Source: Gracilaria gracilis
Taxonomy: Eukaryota > Rhodophyta > Florideophyceae > Gracilariales > Gracilariaceae
Reading direction: 5' to 3'
Assembly (NCBI GenBank): GCA_030374805.1
Contig: JARGSG010000190.1
Span: 496,001 to 560,000 of the forward strand
DNA: 64,000 bases
Below, one piece after another: positions 46,097-55,750 of this stretch. A model generated the notes under the pieces. The model was not told the origin of the DNA. It made no database searches and saw nothing but the letters and a program-made list of their open reading frames with translations. Every line of letters begins with the position of its first letter. Within the stretch, counting starts at the first letter, position 1. The position numbers were made by a program, and so were the translations under genes.

Positions 46097-47324
46097 TCAC
46101 AAATTAGAGGTAGGACGTAAAAGTCCTTTTTCCGTTGCTATATCAAGCATCAAACGACGAATAAACTCCCTGTCCAAACCTAGGTGGCTCTTGTAGTGAG
46201 AACCAGACTTTGCCTTCACTCGCGAATGCCAAGCCTTTGATTCACTCCTGATCTTTGCCAGCTCTTCCTCCTCATAGATGTACTCCGGTATTTCTTCACA
46301 GGTTATACAGAAATTTTGAAGTTTCATACCTACTGCTATGATAGGAATACAATCTTCAACACCATAATTCAGTTTACCATTGTTGAAAACACGCCATCTT
46401 CGTATGAGGATACCAAAAGCCTGCTCGACTTGAATTCGCATATATGATAGAAAAAAATTAGTAGCATTCTTAGAACTCGAAAGTTTCTTTCCGGGAAACG
46501 GTACCAACAAAGAATTTGAGAGCAAATACGCGTTATCCCCAACAATGTAGTAGCCTAGAAGGAGCATTCCGGCATGGAGCAACTGGGCGAGCGGAGACAT
46601 TTCGTACGCTAACGGGTCATTAATTGACCGTACTGCTACAGCAGAGAAGTCTAAAAACCGATACGTCGAGTCCACCAGCGCCTGAACAGGGATAGATTAG
46701 AATCCTTTCCTACAAAAAACTCGCCGGGTTCCCGAACCATCGCGGTTTCTTAATCCTTATGCAAATGCCATCTAAGGCTCCAACGCACCCTGAAAAAGGA
46801 TTCGGAATTTTTTGAGACGTTTTGAACCCCAAACTAAGCTTTTCGAGTTCTTGTTCTTCGGTGGAAAGTCCAGGTAGTGTCATAGTTTCGGTAACGGCCG
46901 CAATAAATTCTTTGAAGTAATTGTTAACGCTTGATTTGCTTACCTTGTAAGCCAACATAACGTCATGAACGTTCGCCCCCGCCATGATCCGTAATCCAAT
47001 TGCTACTCTTACCTTTGCTTGAATTGATCTATTATTTAAAGGAGACCTTTCTGAAATGTGAGAACTTTTCAGGAACGTGTGATACAACGTATTAAAGCTG
47101 CTGCCGCCCATGCCAAAAGCGCCGTAAAAGTCAGCATCGGAAAACACGCTTGTAAGGGTTTCAAATGTCTCTTTAACAGTTGGGTAGTTGGTAAAAGTTT
47201 GTCGTCGTTTTGCTTGCTGGAAATAGTCAGTGATAAGGACTACGGCAAAAACGAGATGATGTAAAGATTGTTGGACGGTGTCGTCATCACCGCTGGAGTT
47301 CAATGTTTTATGAGAGTCTGGCAT
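46097..47324 (-). pseudogene. PIF/Harbinger-type DDE transposase, broken
   Basis: The N-terminal frame 46710-47324 (204 codons) contains a helix-turn-helix-like region (DVMLAYKVSKSSVNNYFKEF) and the first catalytic Asp in GCVGALDGICIRIKKP, the hallmark of Harbinger DDE domains. After a frameshift in a T-run near 46705 and a TAA near 46697, the second frame, 46097-46675, begins VDSTYRFLDF. It carries the second Asp (YYIVGDNAYLL) and the Glu (RIQVEQAFGILIRRW). The enzyme would cut and paste elements with terminal inverted repeats and 3-bp target duplications. No partner Myb-like gene is next to it. Confidence 0.82.
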
Positions 47325-47354
47325 TTTCCAACGTCGTAGTTATGATTTTCGTTT

Positions 47355-47419
47355 TGAAATGGAGATGATCTGGCGCGGTGCACCTATGTTGTCGTAAAAT
47401 GGATATCATCTCCATTTCA
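47355..47419. repeat. 15-bp inverted repeat next to the transposase
   Basis: TGAAATGGAGATGAT at 47355-47369 is mirrored exactly at 47405-47419 with a 35-base spacer. It lies 31 bases before the transposase start. It may be a remnant of a transposon terminus or a binding site. Confidence 0.75.
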
Positions 47420-49447
47420 CGACAAAGTGGCTGCGCCAGCCAGTGTGTGTAATTGCTTTGCTCAGCTCGGCAAATGGAAATGGAAAAGACATAAAATGTG
47501 CAAAAGGTTTTGAAAAACTTTACGTAGTAGCCCAGGGTGTCAGTCGTCCGCGTCCGAGGGTAGCCAGTGGCCGGATACTACATAGTACGAGGTGATAGCC
47601 TGGTCGAAAGGCTTCAGAATCGTTGAAACGAACCAAATACAAAAATTTCATCACTAGCGTTTTGCGTCGTGTGGACACCCTCAAGAAGCCATCAATTAAG
47701 CATGAAATGTTCGGTTGATGGCTTTGTTCAGGGCGCATGAGATGCGACTAGACTTTTTAAGATCTTGAAAAAAGTGCAATCTCATGAAAGTACCACTACG
47801 TGATTGTTCTGAGATCAAACGTATTAAGAATGAGATTGCCTATGTAGAAAAGCTCAGAAAGTTTTACAGGGTTAAATTTGCCAGAGACCGCCAAAATGTT
47901 TTAATTTTAGAATACTGTAGTTTGAATTTGGCTTGCAAAATTTTAAAACTACTTTGAACTCATTAGAGTGCCTAGCAAACCGAAGTAAATTATTGAAAGA
48001 CTTGGCGATTTCTGGCTTCTATGACGAAGGCTCAAGGCTCTGAAACCTGATAAGTTCGAAGTTATCACCCAACTTATCATGATAACTTCAGAAGTTATCA
48101 GTGATGACTTCCGAAGTTTTCATTAAATTGAAACTATGGGGTTGGTCCAAGCATTGTTGCTTCAATGCAAGCCGAATTCAGCTTTACCGTTCTAGAAAGG
48201 TATATTGAAAAGTACTTACGCGTGTTGTAACTTACGTTCTCCAAACACTTTCGCTTTCTGTCCTGTCTTTATTGATAATGGTTTTATTGTCACTTAGTTT
48301 GTTTTATGTATCCCTTTATTTTGTATATTTCCCGCACGTCCCAGTATGTTTCCCCCAAGGGTGTGCATTTGGGAAATACTGTGGCAGTGTCGAACGACTA
48401 CTTACTAGCCCTCGAATCGGATAGTTCTTCTCAGCCTTTTAAAACATTACCATTGGAGCTGTCGTGCATTCGGCCCACCAGGAGCGTGCGGGAAACCACA
48501 AAAGTAGTTTTATATTGCGATTCAATTCATAATTATTGTACAAAGTACTGCAAGAGTGTCGATAAAACTTCTTAACAGCAGTAAACCTTTTTCAAAAGTA
48601 AATCAATTACAGTACATAATTATCTCGTGTGACGTCAATTTCTGTAGTGCATTTCAAATAGGAGTGCATCTTGCATGTAAGCTGAAAGCTTACGTTAGTT
48701 GAAAACCAGTTGCCATAACTTATGATTTGACGAAACAACTGAATGTATAAGTTATGCTCTCAAGTTAAGCGACATTGAGAATCTCTTTGGCACTAGATAT
48801 TTATTTGTTTATGTATGCACCTCTGAACTAATATAACTTTATAGAGTTCGCCTAGTTCTCTTAACTTATCAAACTCAATTTATCTGAAAGTGTTCGGTTT
48901 GAAAACCTATACTGTTTTAATTTGCCCAAAACCGCCGTTTTCGTAAAACTTATACGTTTCAAAACATAAAATATAATCTACTATTTGTACTTACATCAGA
49001 ACTTTTTGTACTTATGAATAGGCATAAGATCAACACCGACAGCACCTTGAACATAAGCCGCACCAGCAGCTGGCTAACGTACGTGCGCTACAAAGCGGGC
49101 ATTGACTTCGGTGAGTCGGCGCCTTAAGCTGCCACCAGAAAGTACTTATTAAACAACGTCACATCACATACAAACACTGGCGTATGCGCCGCGCTGTTGC
49201 TCCCCGTCGCCCTGCACAACGCGCGCTTATAGAGCAGCAGCACGTGCACATGCGCGACGACACCTGATGATCTGCAAACAGCGTGTTTGTGCGTAGGATA
49301 TCGTTCATCCACACGGTGTTGAAACGCAACCGCGGTGACGGACAGTGGCTCTGGTTGCCCTGCCAGCAACAAAAACACGCACAGCACGCGCGCTGGACAT
49401 GTTTTCCTCAAGGCTACGAAAGTGCACAACCAGTGTGCTTTGACGAG
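47420..49447. other. AT-rich non-coding spacer
   Basis: I see no gene. At 48050-48118 AAGTTATCA and TGATAACTT alternate, including GATAACTTCAGAAGTTATC, a compact inverted-repeat cluster. The GC-rich stretch 49030-49447 adjoins the G2 3' LTR and has no recognised gene. Confidence 0.5.
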
Positions 49448-49452
49448 AGTTG

Positions 49453-49932
49453 TGTAGGATAGTCGGCAAAAGGCGCTCACTCCTAAGGCCTCGGTGGTAG
49501 CTTGGCAGAGCGGTCCACGTGCGAAGATGATGACGGCGACACCACTGGTATGGAGGTACAATGGGCGGACACTAACTATGCACTTCTACAGGACGGAAGG
49601 TGCAGTAGTGGCAGCTCGAAGACCTAGAGGTCAAGGAAACGGCAAGCTTAGGGGCTAGTCGTGTCCAAGATGGTGTCCGCCTTACAACATGAGGGAAGGC
49701 ACTGCTTGAGGTGCCTAAGTATCTGCATCGAGGCGCCTCTACCCAGTGGCACTGTAATGTGCCCTATCCTATATCTGCAGTGAGTCCTAATGGCTAATCT
49801 AATGAAATAAAATAGTAAAAAGGCCCCTCTGGGCAACCGCGCACACGTGGTGGCGCTCCTGCAGGCGCATACACGTGTTATACATCCAAGCGGGTCCCTC
49901 GCCTTGCTAGTCCTGAGGAATCGCTCTCCCAC
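49453..49932 (-). repeat. G2 3' LTR, inverted relative to the G2 body
   Basis: On the minus strand it runs TGTGGGAGAG to CTATCCTACA and is preceded (49933-49945) by the polypurine tract AGGAGGGGGCAA, which identifies it as a 3' LTR. The outer flank AGTTG at 49448-49452 is the reverse complement of CAACT at 22212-22216. Confidence 0.9.
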
Positions 49933-50068
49933 ATTGCCCCCTCCTTAGGCTTGAACGTCTCGGTCAGGCCTGTATCAGCCGCAGTACTAGCGTTCTCTTG
50001 GGTCACCACGGCGGCTTTCTCTCCGGTAAGGCCGTAGGCAGGCGTTCCAAAAGCCCTTCGTTGGCCAA

Positions 50069-51608
50069 ATGGCGAATTCCACCTCTGGTAAAGCAGCTTC
50101 CCGATGGACTCCCGGGATTCGTTTTGACCACACCACAGGGCGGCCGCGCAACATCCGTGAGGTCACAATCCCATGGTCTGTAGAGGAGTATGTCACCTCG
50201 ATGGAGAGTCGTTACTTCGACGCTCGCCGTTTCGAGGCCGTTCCCGACTTTCCGCGTCAGAGTAAGAAAGCCCGTCCAGTTTCATGGAAAACCCGTTGGT
50301 TGCATCAGCCCGTGGACGTCCGTGCTGGGGAGCGCACGCGTGAGATTTTCCAGGTAGACATTCCGTTCGTTTGTTGCCCAGAGGAGGTTTATTACCAGTG
50401 GGTGCCTGAATTTCCTTGTAGACGAACTGGACCTCTAGTTTTTGGCCAGTGTGGATGTCCAGTTTCCTCCCGTGGGGCACAATCCTTTGGGTCTGATGTG
50501 CTTTCTCCCTCCATACAACCAGATATACTGGATGGCCAATCGGAACTTCTGGGGCAATCTGGTGCAGCCAGACGCGAGGATTCGCAAGACCCTTGGCTAC
50601 CTCTTCTGCTGGCATAACGTCGAATTCCATGATATGCCCGCAAGGGCACGACAAGGACTGTACGTGACCGTGCCGGAATATCCAATGGACAACCAGTACC
50701 ATGGGTTCTAGAAGGTTTCCCCACTCCTTACGGTCCCAACGCCTTCCATATTCGCCTATCATGCGCAAGACATGCTGGTCCCAAGGACTCTCCGTGTGGA
50801 AAGGATTGGGCAGATCGCGTTCGTCGAGTGGGCTGTGTTTGTCCTTATGGCCTTCCTGCACACAGCGAGGTATGGTGTCCGAGGGAACGTTCGGAGCCGA
50901 GACTGGCGGGTATGGTCCGAAGACATTGGTATGCGCTGTTCTAAAGGTCGTGTGTGTCCGCTTCCGGTGTCGCTCATCCGGTATTTCCGGAACTGCCTTG
51001 GGATTCAAAACATTTTCCGTGCGACAGAGTTCACCGTGGAGGACACAGAGGGCCTTCTGGATACCGTCCTTACGGTCGATTGGAATCAGACCCCGGGGTA
51101 CCTCTGGTACGACTACGAGGGCGATTACTTTAGGAACATCTCACGCCACCCACAGGGTCACGATAACTGCAAGTCTTACTTGTCCAAGCCCTTGAAAGAA
51201 AATTTAACCGTACTGCTTCGTCTGAACCTGCTAGATTACTGGCCGAGGGGAGAGGGATTCACGTCCCAGAACTTCCTTGAGGACACAGTAATTCTTGCGT
51301 CCAAACAGGAGGAAGAGCTGCAAGTTGTTCCCCTTGGTCCAAACCTAGTAACCCATGAGGATGACGCCAATTCGTTTTCTGGTCCTGGGGTAATCGATGC
51401 TGCTGTTCCGCTCGGGGGCGATGCTCCCGAAGGTCCGTCTTCAGCGCAGGCTGCGCCGGATTTTGATAGTTCAACACCTGTGGCGGCAGTTGTTCCAGTG
51501 GTCGACCGACAGGCTGAGACGCCAATCGCGTTGCTGCCTTCAGTTTCGAACATACCAGTAGACATAATCCAAGAGCAGAAGAACTCCTTCAGGTCGCGTC
51601 GTCCGTAG
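50069..51608 (+). pseudogene. G2 antisense accessory gene, unknown family
   Basis: Relative to its element this gene is on the strand opposite to gag-pol, starting 137 bases inside the 3' LTR. ATG 50069 opens a frame (PWSVEEYVTSMESRYFDAR, REIFQVDIPFVCCPEEVYY) that shifts near 50430 to 50442-50711 (NRNFWGNLVQPDARIRKTLG, CWHNVEFHDMPARARQGLY). After TAG 50709-50711 the same frame continues to 51608 (IAFVEWAVFVLMAFLHTAR, then an acidic region GYLWYDYEGDYFRN, and a Ser/Ala-rich tail ending RSRRP). Segments align with the G3 antisense product: EWAV with flanks, WGN/WRN...RAR/RAS, and DIP/SIP. I recognise no known domain. It has one frameshift and one stop. Confidence 0.65.
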
Positions 51609-51611
51609 GCC
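51609..51611. other. inversion junction between G2 and G3 3' parts
   Basis: Only three bases (GCC) separate the TAG ending the G2 antisense gene from the stop of the G3 antisense gene on the other strand. Left of this point the element orientation and words are G2. Right of it they are G3. It is the right breakpoint of the inferred inversion. Confidence 0.7.
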
Positions 51612-53523
51612 TCAACGTTTCCGGGGACCTTGCTGAGGCCAGCCCCGAAGGAAGCGGGCAATAAACTCACTTTCGTTAACCGCCCCCGAACTGGGGTTAG
51701 CTGAATCGGCGCTCGCCTTTGGTGGAGTTGGACCATTGTCCGGCTCACTTTTCGCCGCTTGGGCGGGCGGAATACCCTCGGGATCCGACGGAGCCATAGC
51801 GATTGGTTCCGCCGGAGCGCCCCCGTCAGGGGAAACGTTCCCGACGGCGTCGACTGCTTCGTCTACGACCACACCCGATTCTTCGGGATTGTTATTCACA
51901 ATTGGGTCTCCACCGCTGTAAGCGTGATAGTAATCGCCCGAGTCGACGTACCCTCGCGGGTGGTCGCTGGGGATTACACGGGGGGCATCCCGGAATTCCT
52001 CCGCTTCTTCGCGGTTAATCTCCCGGAAGTCCCACGGGTCGAAGTATATGAAGTCGCCCGCAAGCGGGGTATTTCTCCCCAAACCAAAGCCGGATCCACC
52101 ACTACTCCGGTCTTGACGGCCGCTTTGTTCGATGGAAACATCGTCCCACCGAACGTCCTCGAGGTACTCGAGTAACCCCAACATTTCTTCTTCGTTGGTT
52201 CTGCCCCCGAGGAGGGTCTCCATGCTCAGGCTACGGATGGCCGCCCGCACGCGGGGTTGGATGTAACACAGTATATACTGGTCGTACGCTTCCGTGAGGA
52301 TATACGCCGCCGTGCGGACTGCCCACTCAGTCACCACGACCGACCACAACCCCAAGCGGGGATCCGTCATGAGTAACGACCCCATGTACGTGAAGATTAG
52401 TGGAAGCTCGATGTAGCAACCCCGGCACGCCTCCAAGGAGGACCACCACGATGAATCGGTACATACCGACCTTGTCGGTGGGTGGGAGCAATCCTCTCTG
52501 CCTCAACGTTCTGATACGGGACGAAATTCCCGAATCGAGAGCGCCAACGCCGTTCATAACGCATAAAGTTCTGAAGGAAGTTTGACCGGGAAGCCCGGGG
52601 AAGATAACGGAACTCGGCCCGAATAATCAGTTTCTCCCAGCAAAGGGCTGCTTGCCGCGCTGCGGGAAAATTCCTCCACGCGAAGGTCTCCAACGCTGCA
52701 AGGCGGTCACAGTACGACATCTCCCCGCGCGTGCGGTATATGAATATGTCAAAATTGTACCCCGGAGGGATGGAAAACTCGAATGGAGCCCGGCGTTGCC
52801 GTTGATCACCAATCATGGCGAGCCCCGCATGGGCGTTGGCCACAGATTCTCTCCCGTTACGACGGACATGGTGCACGGGAATCGCAATGCGGTTCCGCCA
52901 GTCCCATGACGCTCTAACATCGGCGGGAATATCCCCCGAAGGGTGTTAGAACTGCCTGCATAAGATGGGATCAACGCCTCATTGAGGACAGCCAACGAAT
53001 GAAACCAAGGCGCATTCCTCAGTCTGAGGGCTGGCGACCGATTGTTCGGCTTCAACCCAACCAGGGTGTGGTATGGAGGCCACACGCGGACCGGGTATCC
53101 GGGTACAGTGATCCCCGACATCGGGTGAGGAGCCGGCGTGCCGGTACCCGCGGAAGCTTGGTTGGAGGGCTGAGTCGTTGGATGCGCCAAGGCAGCCGCC
53201 GTGAACGGCGGAGGTTGGTTCCCGCCCTGCGGTTGCTGTTGGTTCGTGTTGCCCTGAGGCAGGGGAACGGACCGGAAACCTGTGAAATAACCCTGTGGAG
53301 GGTGGTTCGGAGGTTGGTTCGGCATGCCGGGGTCGCTCGATAAATCGAGAACCGGTGTACCGGGAATGCTAGGAGAAGGGGTTGCATGAGGAACGAGGGC
53401 TCGGTGTTGTTGGTTACCTTCAAGAAGAGAGTTCGTCGCGTTTACGGGTGGCTGGTGCTCTGAGTCAGAGGAGATGACCGGCGAGCCGGAAGAGGGCGTA
53501 CCCTTGTAGTCATTTTCCGCCAT
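51612..53523 (-). pseudogene. G3 antisense accessory gene, unknown family
   Basis: It starts at ATG 53523, 47 bases inside the G3 3' LTR and opposite to G3 gag-pol. Three frames follow with overlaps: 52813-53523 (Pro/Gln-rich N-terminus, then VPGYPVRVWPPYHTLVGLKP), 52397-52876 (FEFSIPPGYNFDIFIYRTR, FAWRNFPAARQAALCWEKL, IRAEFRYLPRASRSNFL) and 51612-52436 (LPLIFTYMGSLLMTDPRLG, VTEWAVRTAAYILTEAYDQ, acidic GDFIYFDPWDFREIN, Ala/Pro-rich tail ending GPRKR). The order of conserved pieces is the same as in the G2 antisense gene. The product may be nuclear, from its basic C-terminus and acidic regions, but this is speculative. Confidence 0.65.
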
Positions 53524-53569
53524 CGCGGCGCTCGCAAAAATGTCACACCCTCGGCTAAGGAGGGCAATA

Positions 53570-54344
53570 TGAAGTGCAACGCCCTCTTCGGGAATGTTCT
53601 GGTACTTCGTTGTTTTTCCGACTTCTAGGCAGGGGCAGTGTATGACTACATACTTTGACCGCTATTGTGGACTGGACACGTGGGACACGGTGAGTCAGGG
53701 AGGTTGGCACAGCATTTCTGGTACTTTCTACTATACTTTATGCATTTTAAATACTTATGATATTTTAGCCGTACAGTACGGGAGGTTACTACTCACCATA
53801 TAGTGGCAGGGCGCCAAGGCCCTGCAACTCAGTAAACCTCCCCGACGAGAGTTGGCTTTAGACATCCTCGTCTCCGTCCGTACTCTACTCCTCCTTGGAG
53901 GGATACGCCGTTGCTAACCGGCTGTATATCCTCCTGCGTCACCTGAAAGAACCCATTGCTGGGAGTATTTACCAACTATTGTCGTGTTCGCCCTTGTATA
54001 AGGTGTCCTCCGGCTTTGCCGTTTTACTTGGTCACTCTCGTGACTCCCCCGTCTTTTCCCCTTTCCTTCTGGGTTGCTCCCCCGCGACTCGCGCCCTGTG
54101 CTGACACCGCGTCGCACTCGCCGCACTGTGGACACTTGGCCTCCTTGAAGGATAACATACACATGCCGCTCACACGGAGTACCTTCTTGTCACAACTTTC
54201 TACGCTGGTCGTGAAGGGTTGACCTCGGTCTTACACCCGACTTAGTCGTGTTATCCTTGGAAGGGCTCTACTGCTGGGTTTGCCTCATGAGAGGAAGATC
54301 CGGACGTCTTCTTTTGTTTTTCCGCTTGCGGGCATTGCACTAAA
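53570..54344 (+). repeat. G3 3' LTR, inverted relative to the G3 body
   Basis: It begins TGAAGTGCAA after a polypurine tract AAGGAGGGCAATA (53557-53569) and ends TTGCACTAAA, where the final CA has become AA. It is homologous to 38506-39280. The outer flank CCGGC (54345-54349) matches the flank of the 5' LTR read on the same element strand. Confidence 0.9.
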
Positions 54345-54351
54345 CCGGCTT

Positions 54352-54900
54352 TCACATTGCTTCTGACAGCTCGTTTGTCTTCGGCGGTAATCTCATGTAC
54401 TTCTTCACTGTCTCCCGGAAGGAGTCCTTCTGAAACATTTTGCGCTCTGATTCGCATGACAAGCTCGAAAGTAGCTTAGAGGTTGCTGGAATAGTTTCCA
54501 TCGTTAGCCCTTTCTTCATACTCATGTGCTCTTTGATCAGATCGCGCTCGAGACTAGACATGAGCGAGAACGGCAATATGTTTCGCACGAGTTTGCTGTG
54601 GACATGAAGCATCGCGCGTGCCCGAAGTATTTCTTTTGATTCTCTAGTGGGACGTCGCATGGATTTCAGAATGGAATTTAGTTCTTTCGAACTTCTGAGG
54701 GACAAGGAATCCCAAAAAAAGTTTAGTTCATCCTGAACTGAAGTCAGAAACAATTGCTGAAAACGCGTCTTTCTCGGGGTTACGTGGTCCGGCACAGAAT
54801 CGGGATGGGTGGCGCTGGGTGCTTGAGGAATTTGGTCGAAAACAGAAATGGAGTTGTTGCCTTCCAAGTCTTGCTCTTCCATCTCGTCCTCAGAGTTCAT
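54352..54900 (-). CDS. uncharacterised helical protein
   Basis: This intact 182-codon frame starts at ATG 54900. The N-terminus is acidic (MNSEDEMEEQDLEGNN). The rest is predicted helical and charged (ELNFFWDSLSLRSSKELNSI, REILRARAMLHVHSKLVRN-like segment, SSLERDLIKEHMSMKKGL). I recognise no domain. The stop lies 7 bases from the G3 LTR, just outside the target duplication, so G3 inserted immediately after or within the 3' part of this gene. In the uninverted order, 39303-40294 would follow on the same strand. Confidence 0.5.
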   Translation of the reverse strand: MNSEDEMEEQDLEGNNSISVFDQIPQAPSATHPDSVPDHVTPRKTRFQQLFLTSVQDELNFFWDSLSLRSSKELNSILKSMRRPTRESKEILRARAMLHVHSKLVRNILPFSLMSSLERDLIKEHMSMKKGLTMETIPATSKLLSSLSCESERKMFQKDSFRETVKKYMRLPPKTNELSEAM

Positions 54901-55609
54901 TGAGCCTGATTAGCTTAGAGAAAGTGGATGAAAGAAAACGTTTCTCGGGGCAAGGTCACTGTGGTGCAAGAGAAAAGAACGGTACTGCGTGGAGCGTGAG
55001 ACTTGCGGCGCAACCGGAAAGGAGATTACTGCTGGGGTGGAAGAGACGCGCTGCAAAAAGAAAGGAGGGTACTGCAGGTTTCAGATTGCGCAGAACTACA
55101 AGGAATGGTGGTACGTGGCGGGGGAACGCTGATTTATTTTAGGGCGTGCGAAGTGCGCAGATCTGGAGAGTGAAAACTGGCGCGTTTGCGCTGGTGGAAG
55201 AGTTGCGACGGCGGAAGAAGCTGACAGCTTGGCGTCAAGCGTAAGGCTAGCTTGCCACGGAGTCCTTGTCAGTTTGTTCTCCACCAGCCTTTAGGATACC
55301 CATGCTACTAGTGAGCGTTTGCGCGGTGTGTGAGGAGGCTATTTCATAGGAGAACTGTTTTGAAGGGGCTGCTCGAAACGGCAAAAACTCGGGATTTCTG
55401 TCTCGCGGATTCACGTACCCTGCGCCTGAGGCGCAGACTGATGGTGGATGCTTTTTTGTTAGTTGAACACCTAGAGTGTTTGTACTGTCATTATTTGGGA
55501 AAAATTGTGACACATTGCTGTGACAAACTGTATGCAGGGTTTCTGCATCTATCGTTACAACCTGTCGTAAGTAAATAGACTTACATGTCTTTCTTCACAG
55601 CACTATTAT
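54901..55609. other. non-coding spacer
   Basis: I see no gene. The stretch 54900-55250 is purine-rich and may be the upstream region of the 54900 gene. Confidence 0.4.
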
Positions 55610-55750
55610 TGTTGATACTGGTCGGCCTCTTGCAAGGCGAGAGCGCCCCACACACGTCATTTGTGCGCAGTGCAGCACCCGGCGCACAGCAATGCGCCGG
55701 TGAGTTGCAGTGGCAAAATAAATTGCGCGACCGTCCGGCGCGGCGCTCTG
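55610..55750 (+). repeat. C2 left LTR, part matched to the right copy
   Basis: Only this first stretch can be checked against 61752-61884. The LTR probably extends several hundred bases further, but its end is not visible to me. Confidence 0.65.

Noticed and set aside
53594..54222. ORFs inside the G3 LTRs (69 and 88 codons, also seen at 38628-39256)
   Set aside because: They are similar between the two LTR copies only because the LTR DNA is duplicated. No domain or independent coding signal is seen.
49453..54344. The whole segment as one composite transposon with inverted LTR-like ends and two convergent genes
   Set aside because: The two end LTRs belong to different families (G2 and G3) with different length and termini, and each finds its target duplication at its own 5' LTR elsewhere in the window. 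The inversion explains this better.
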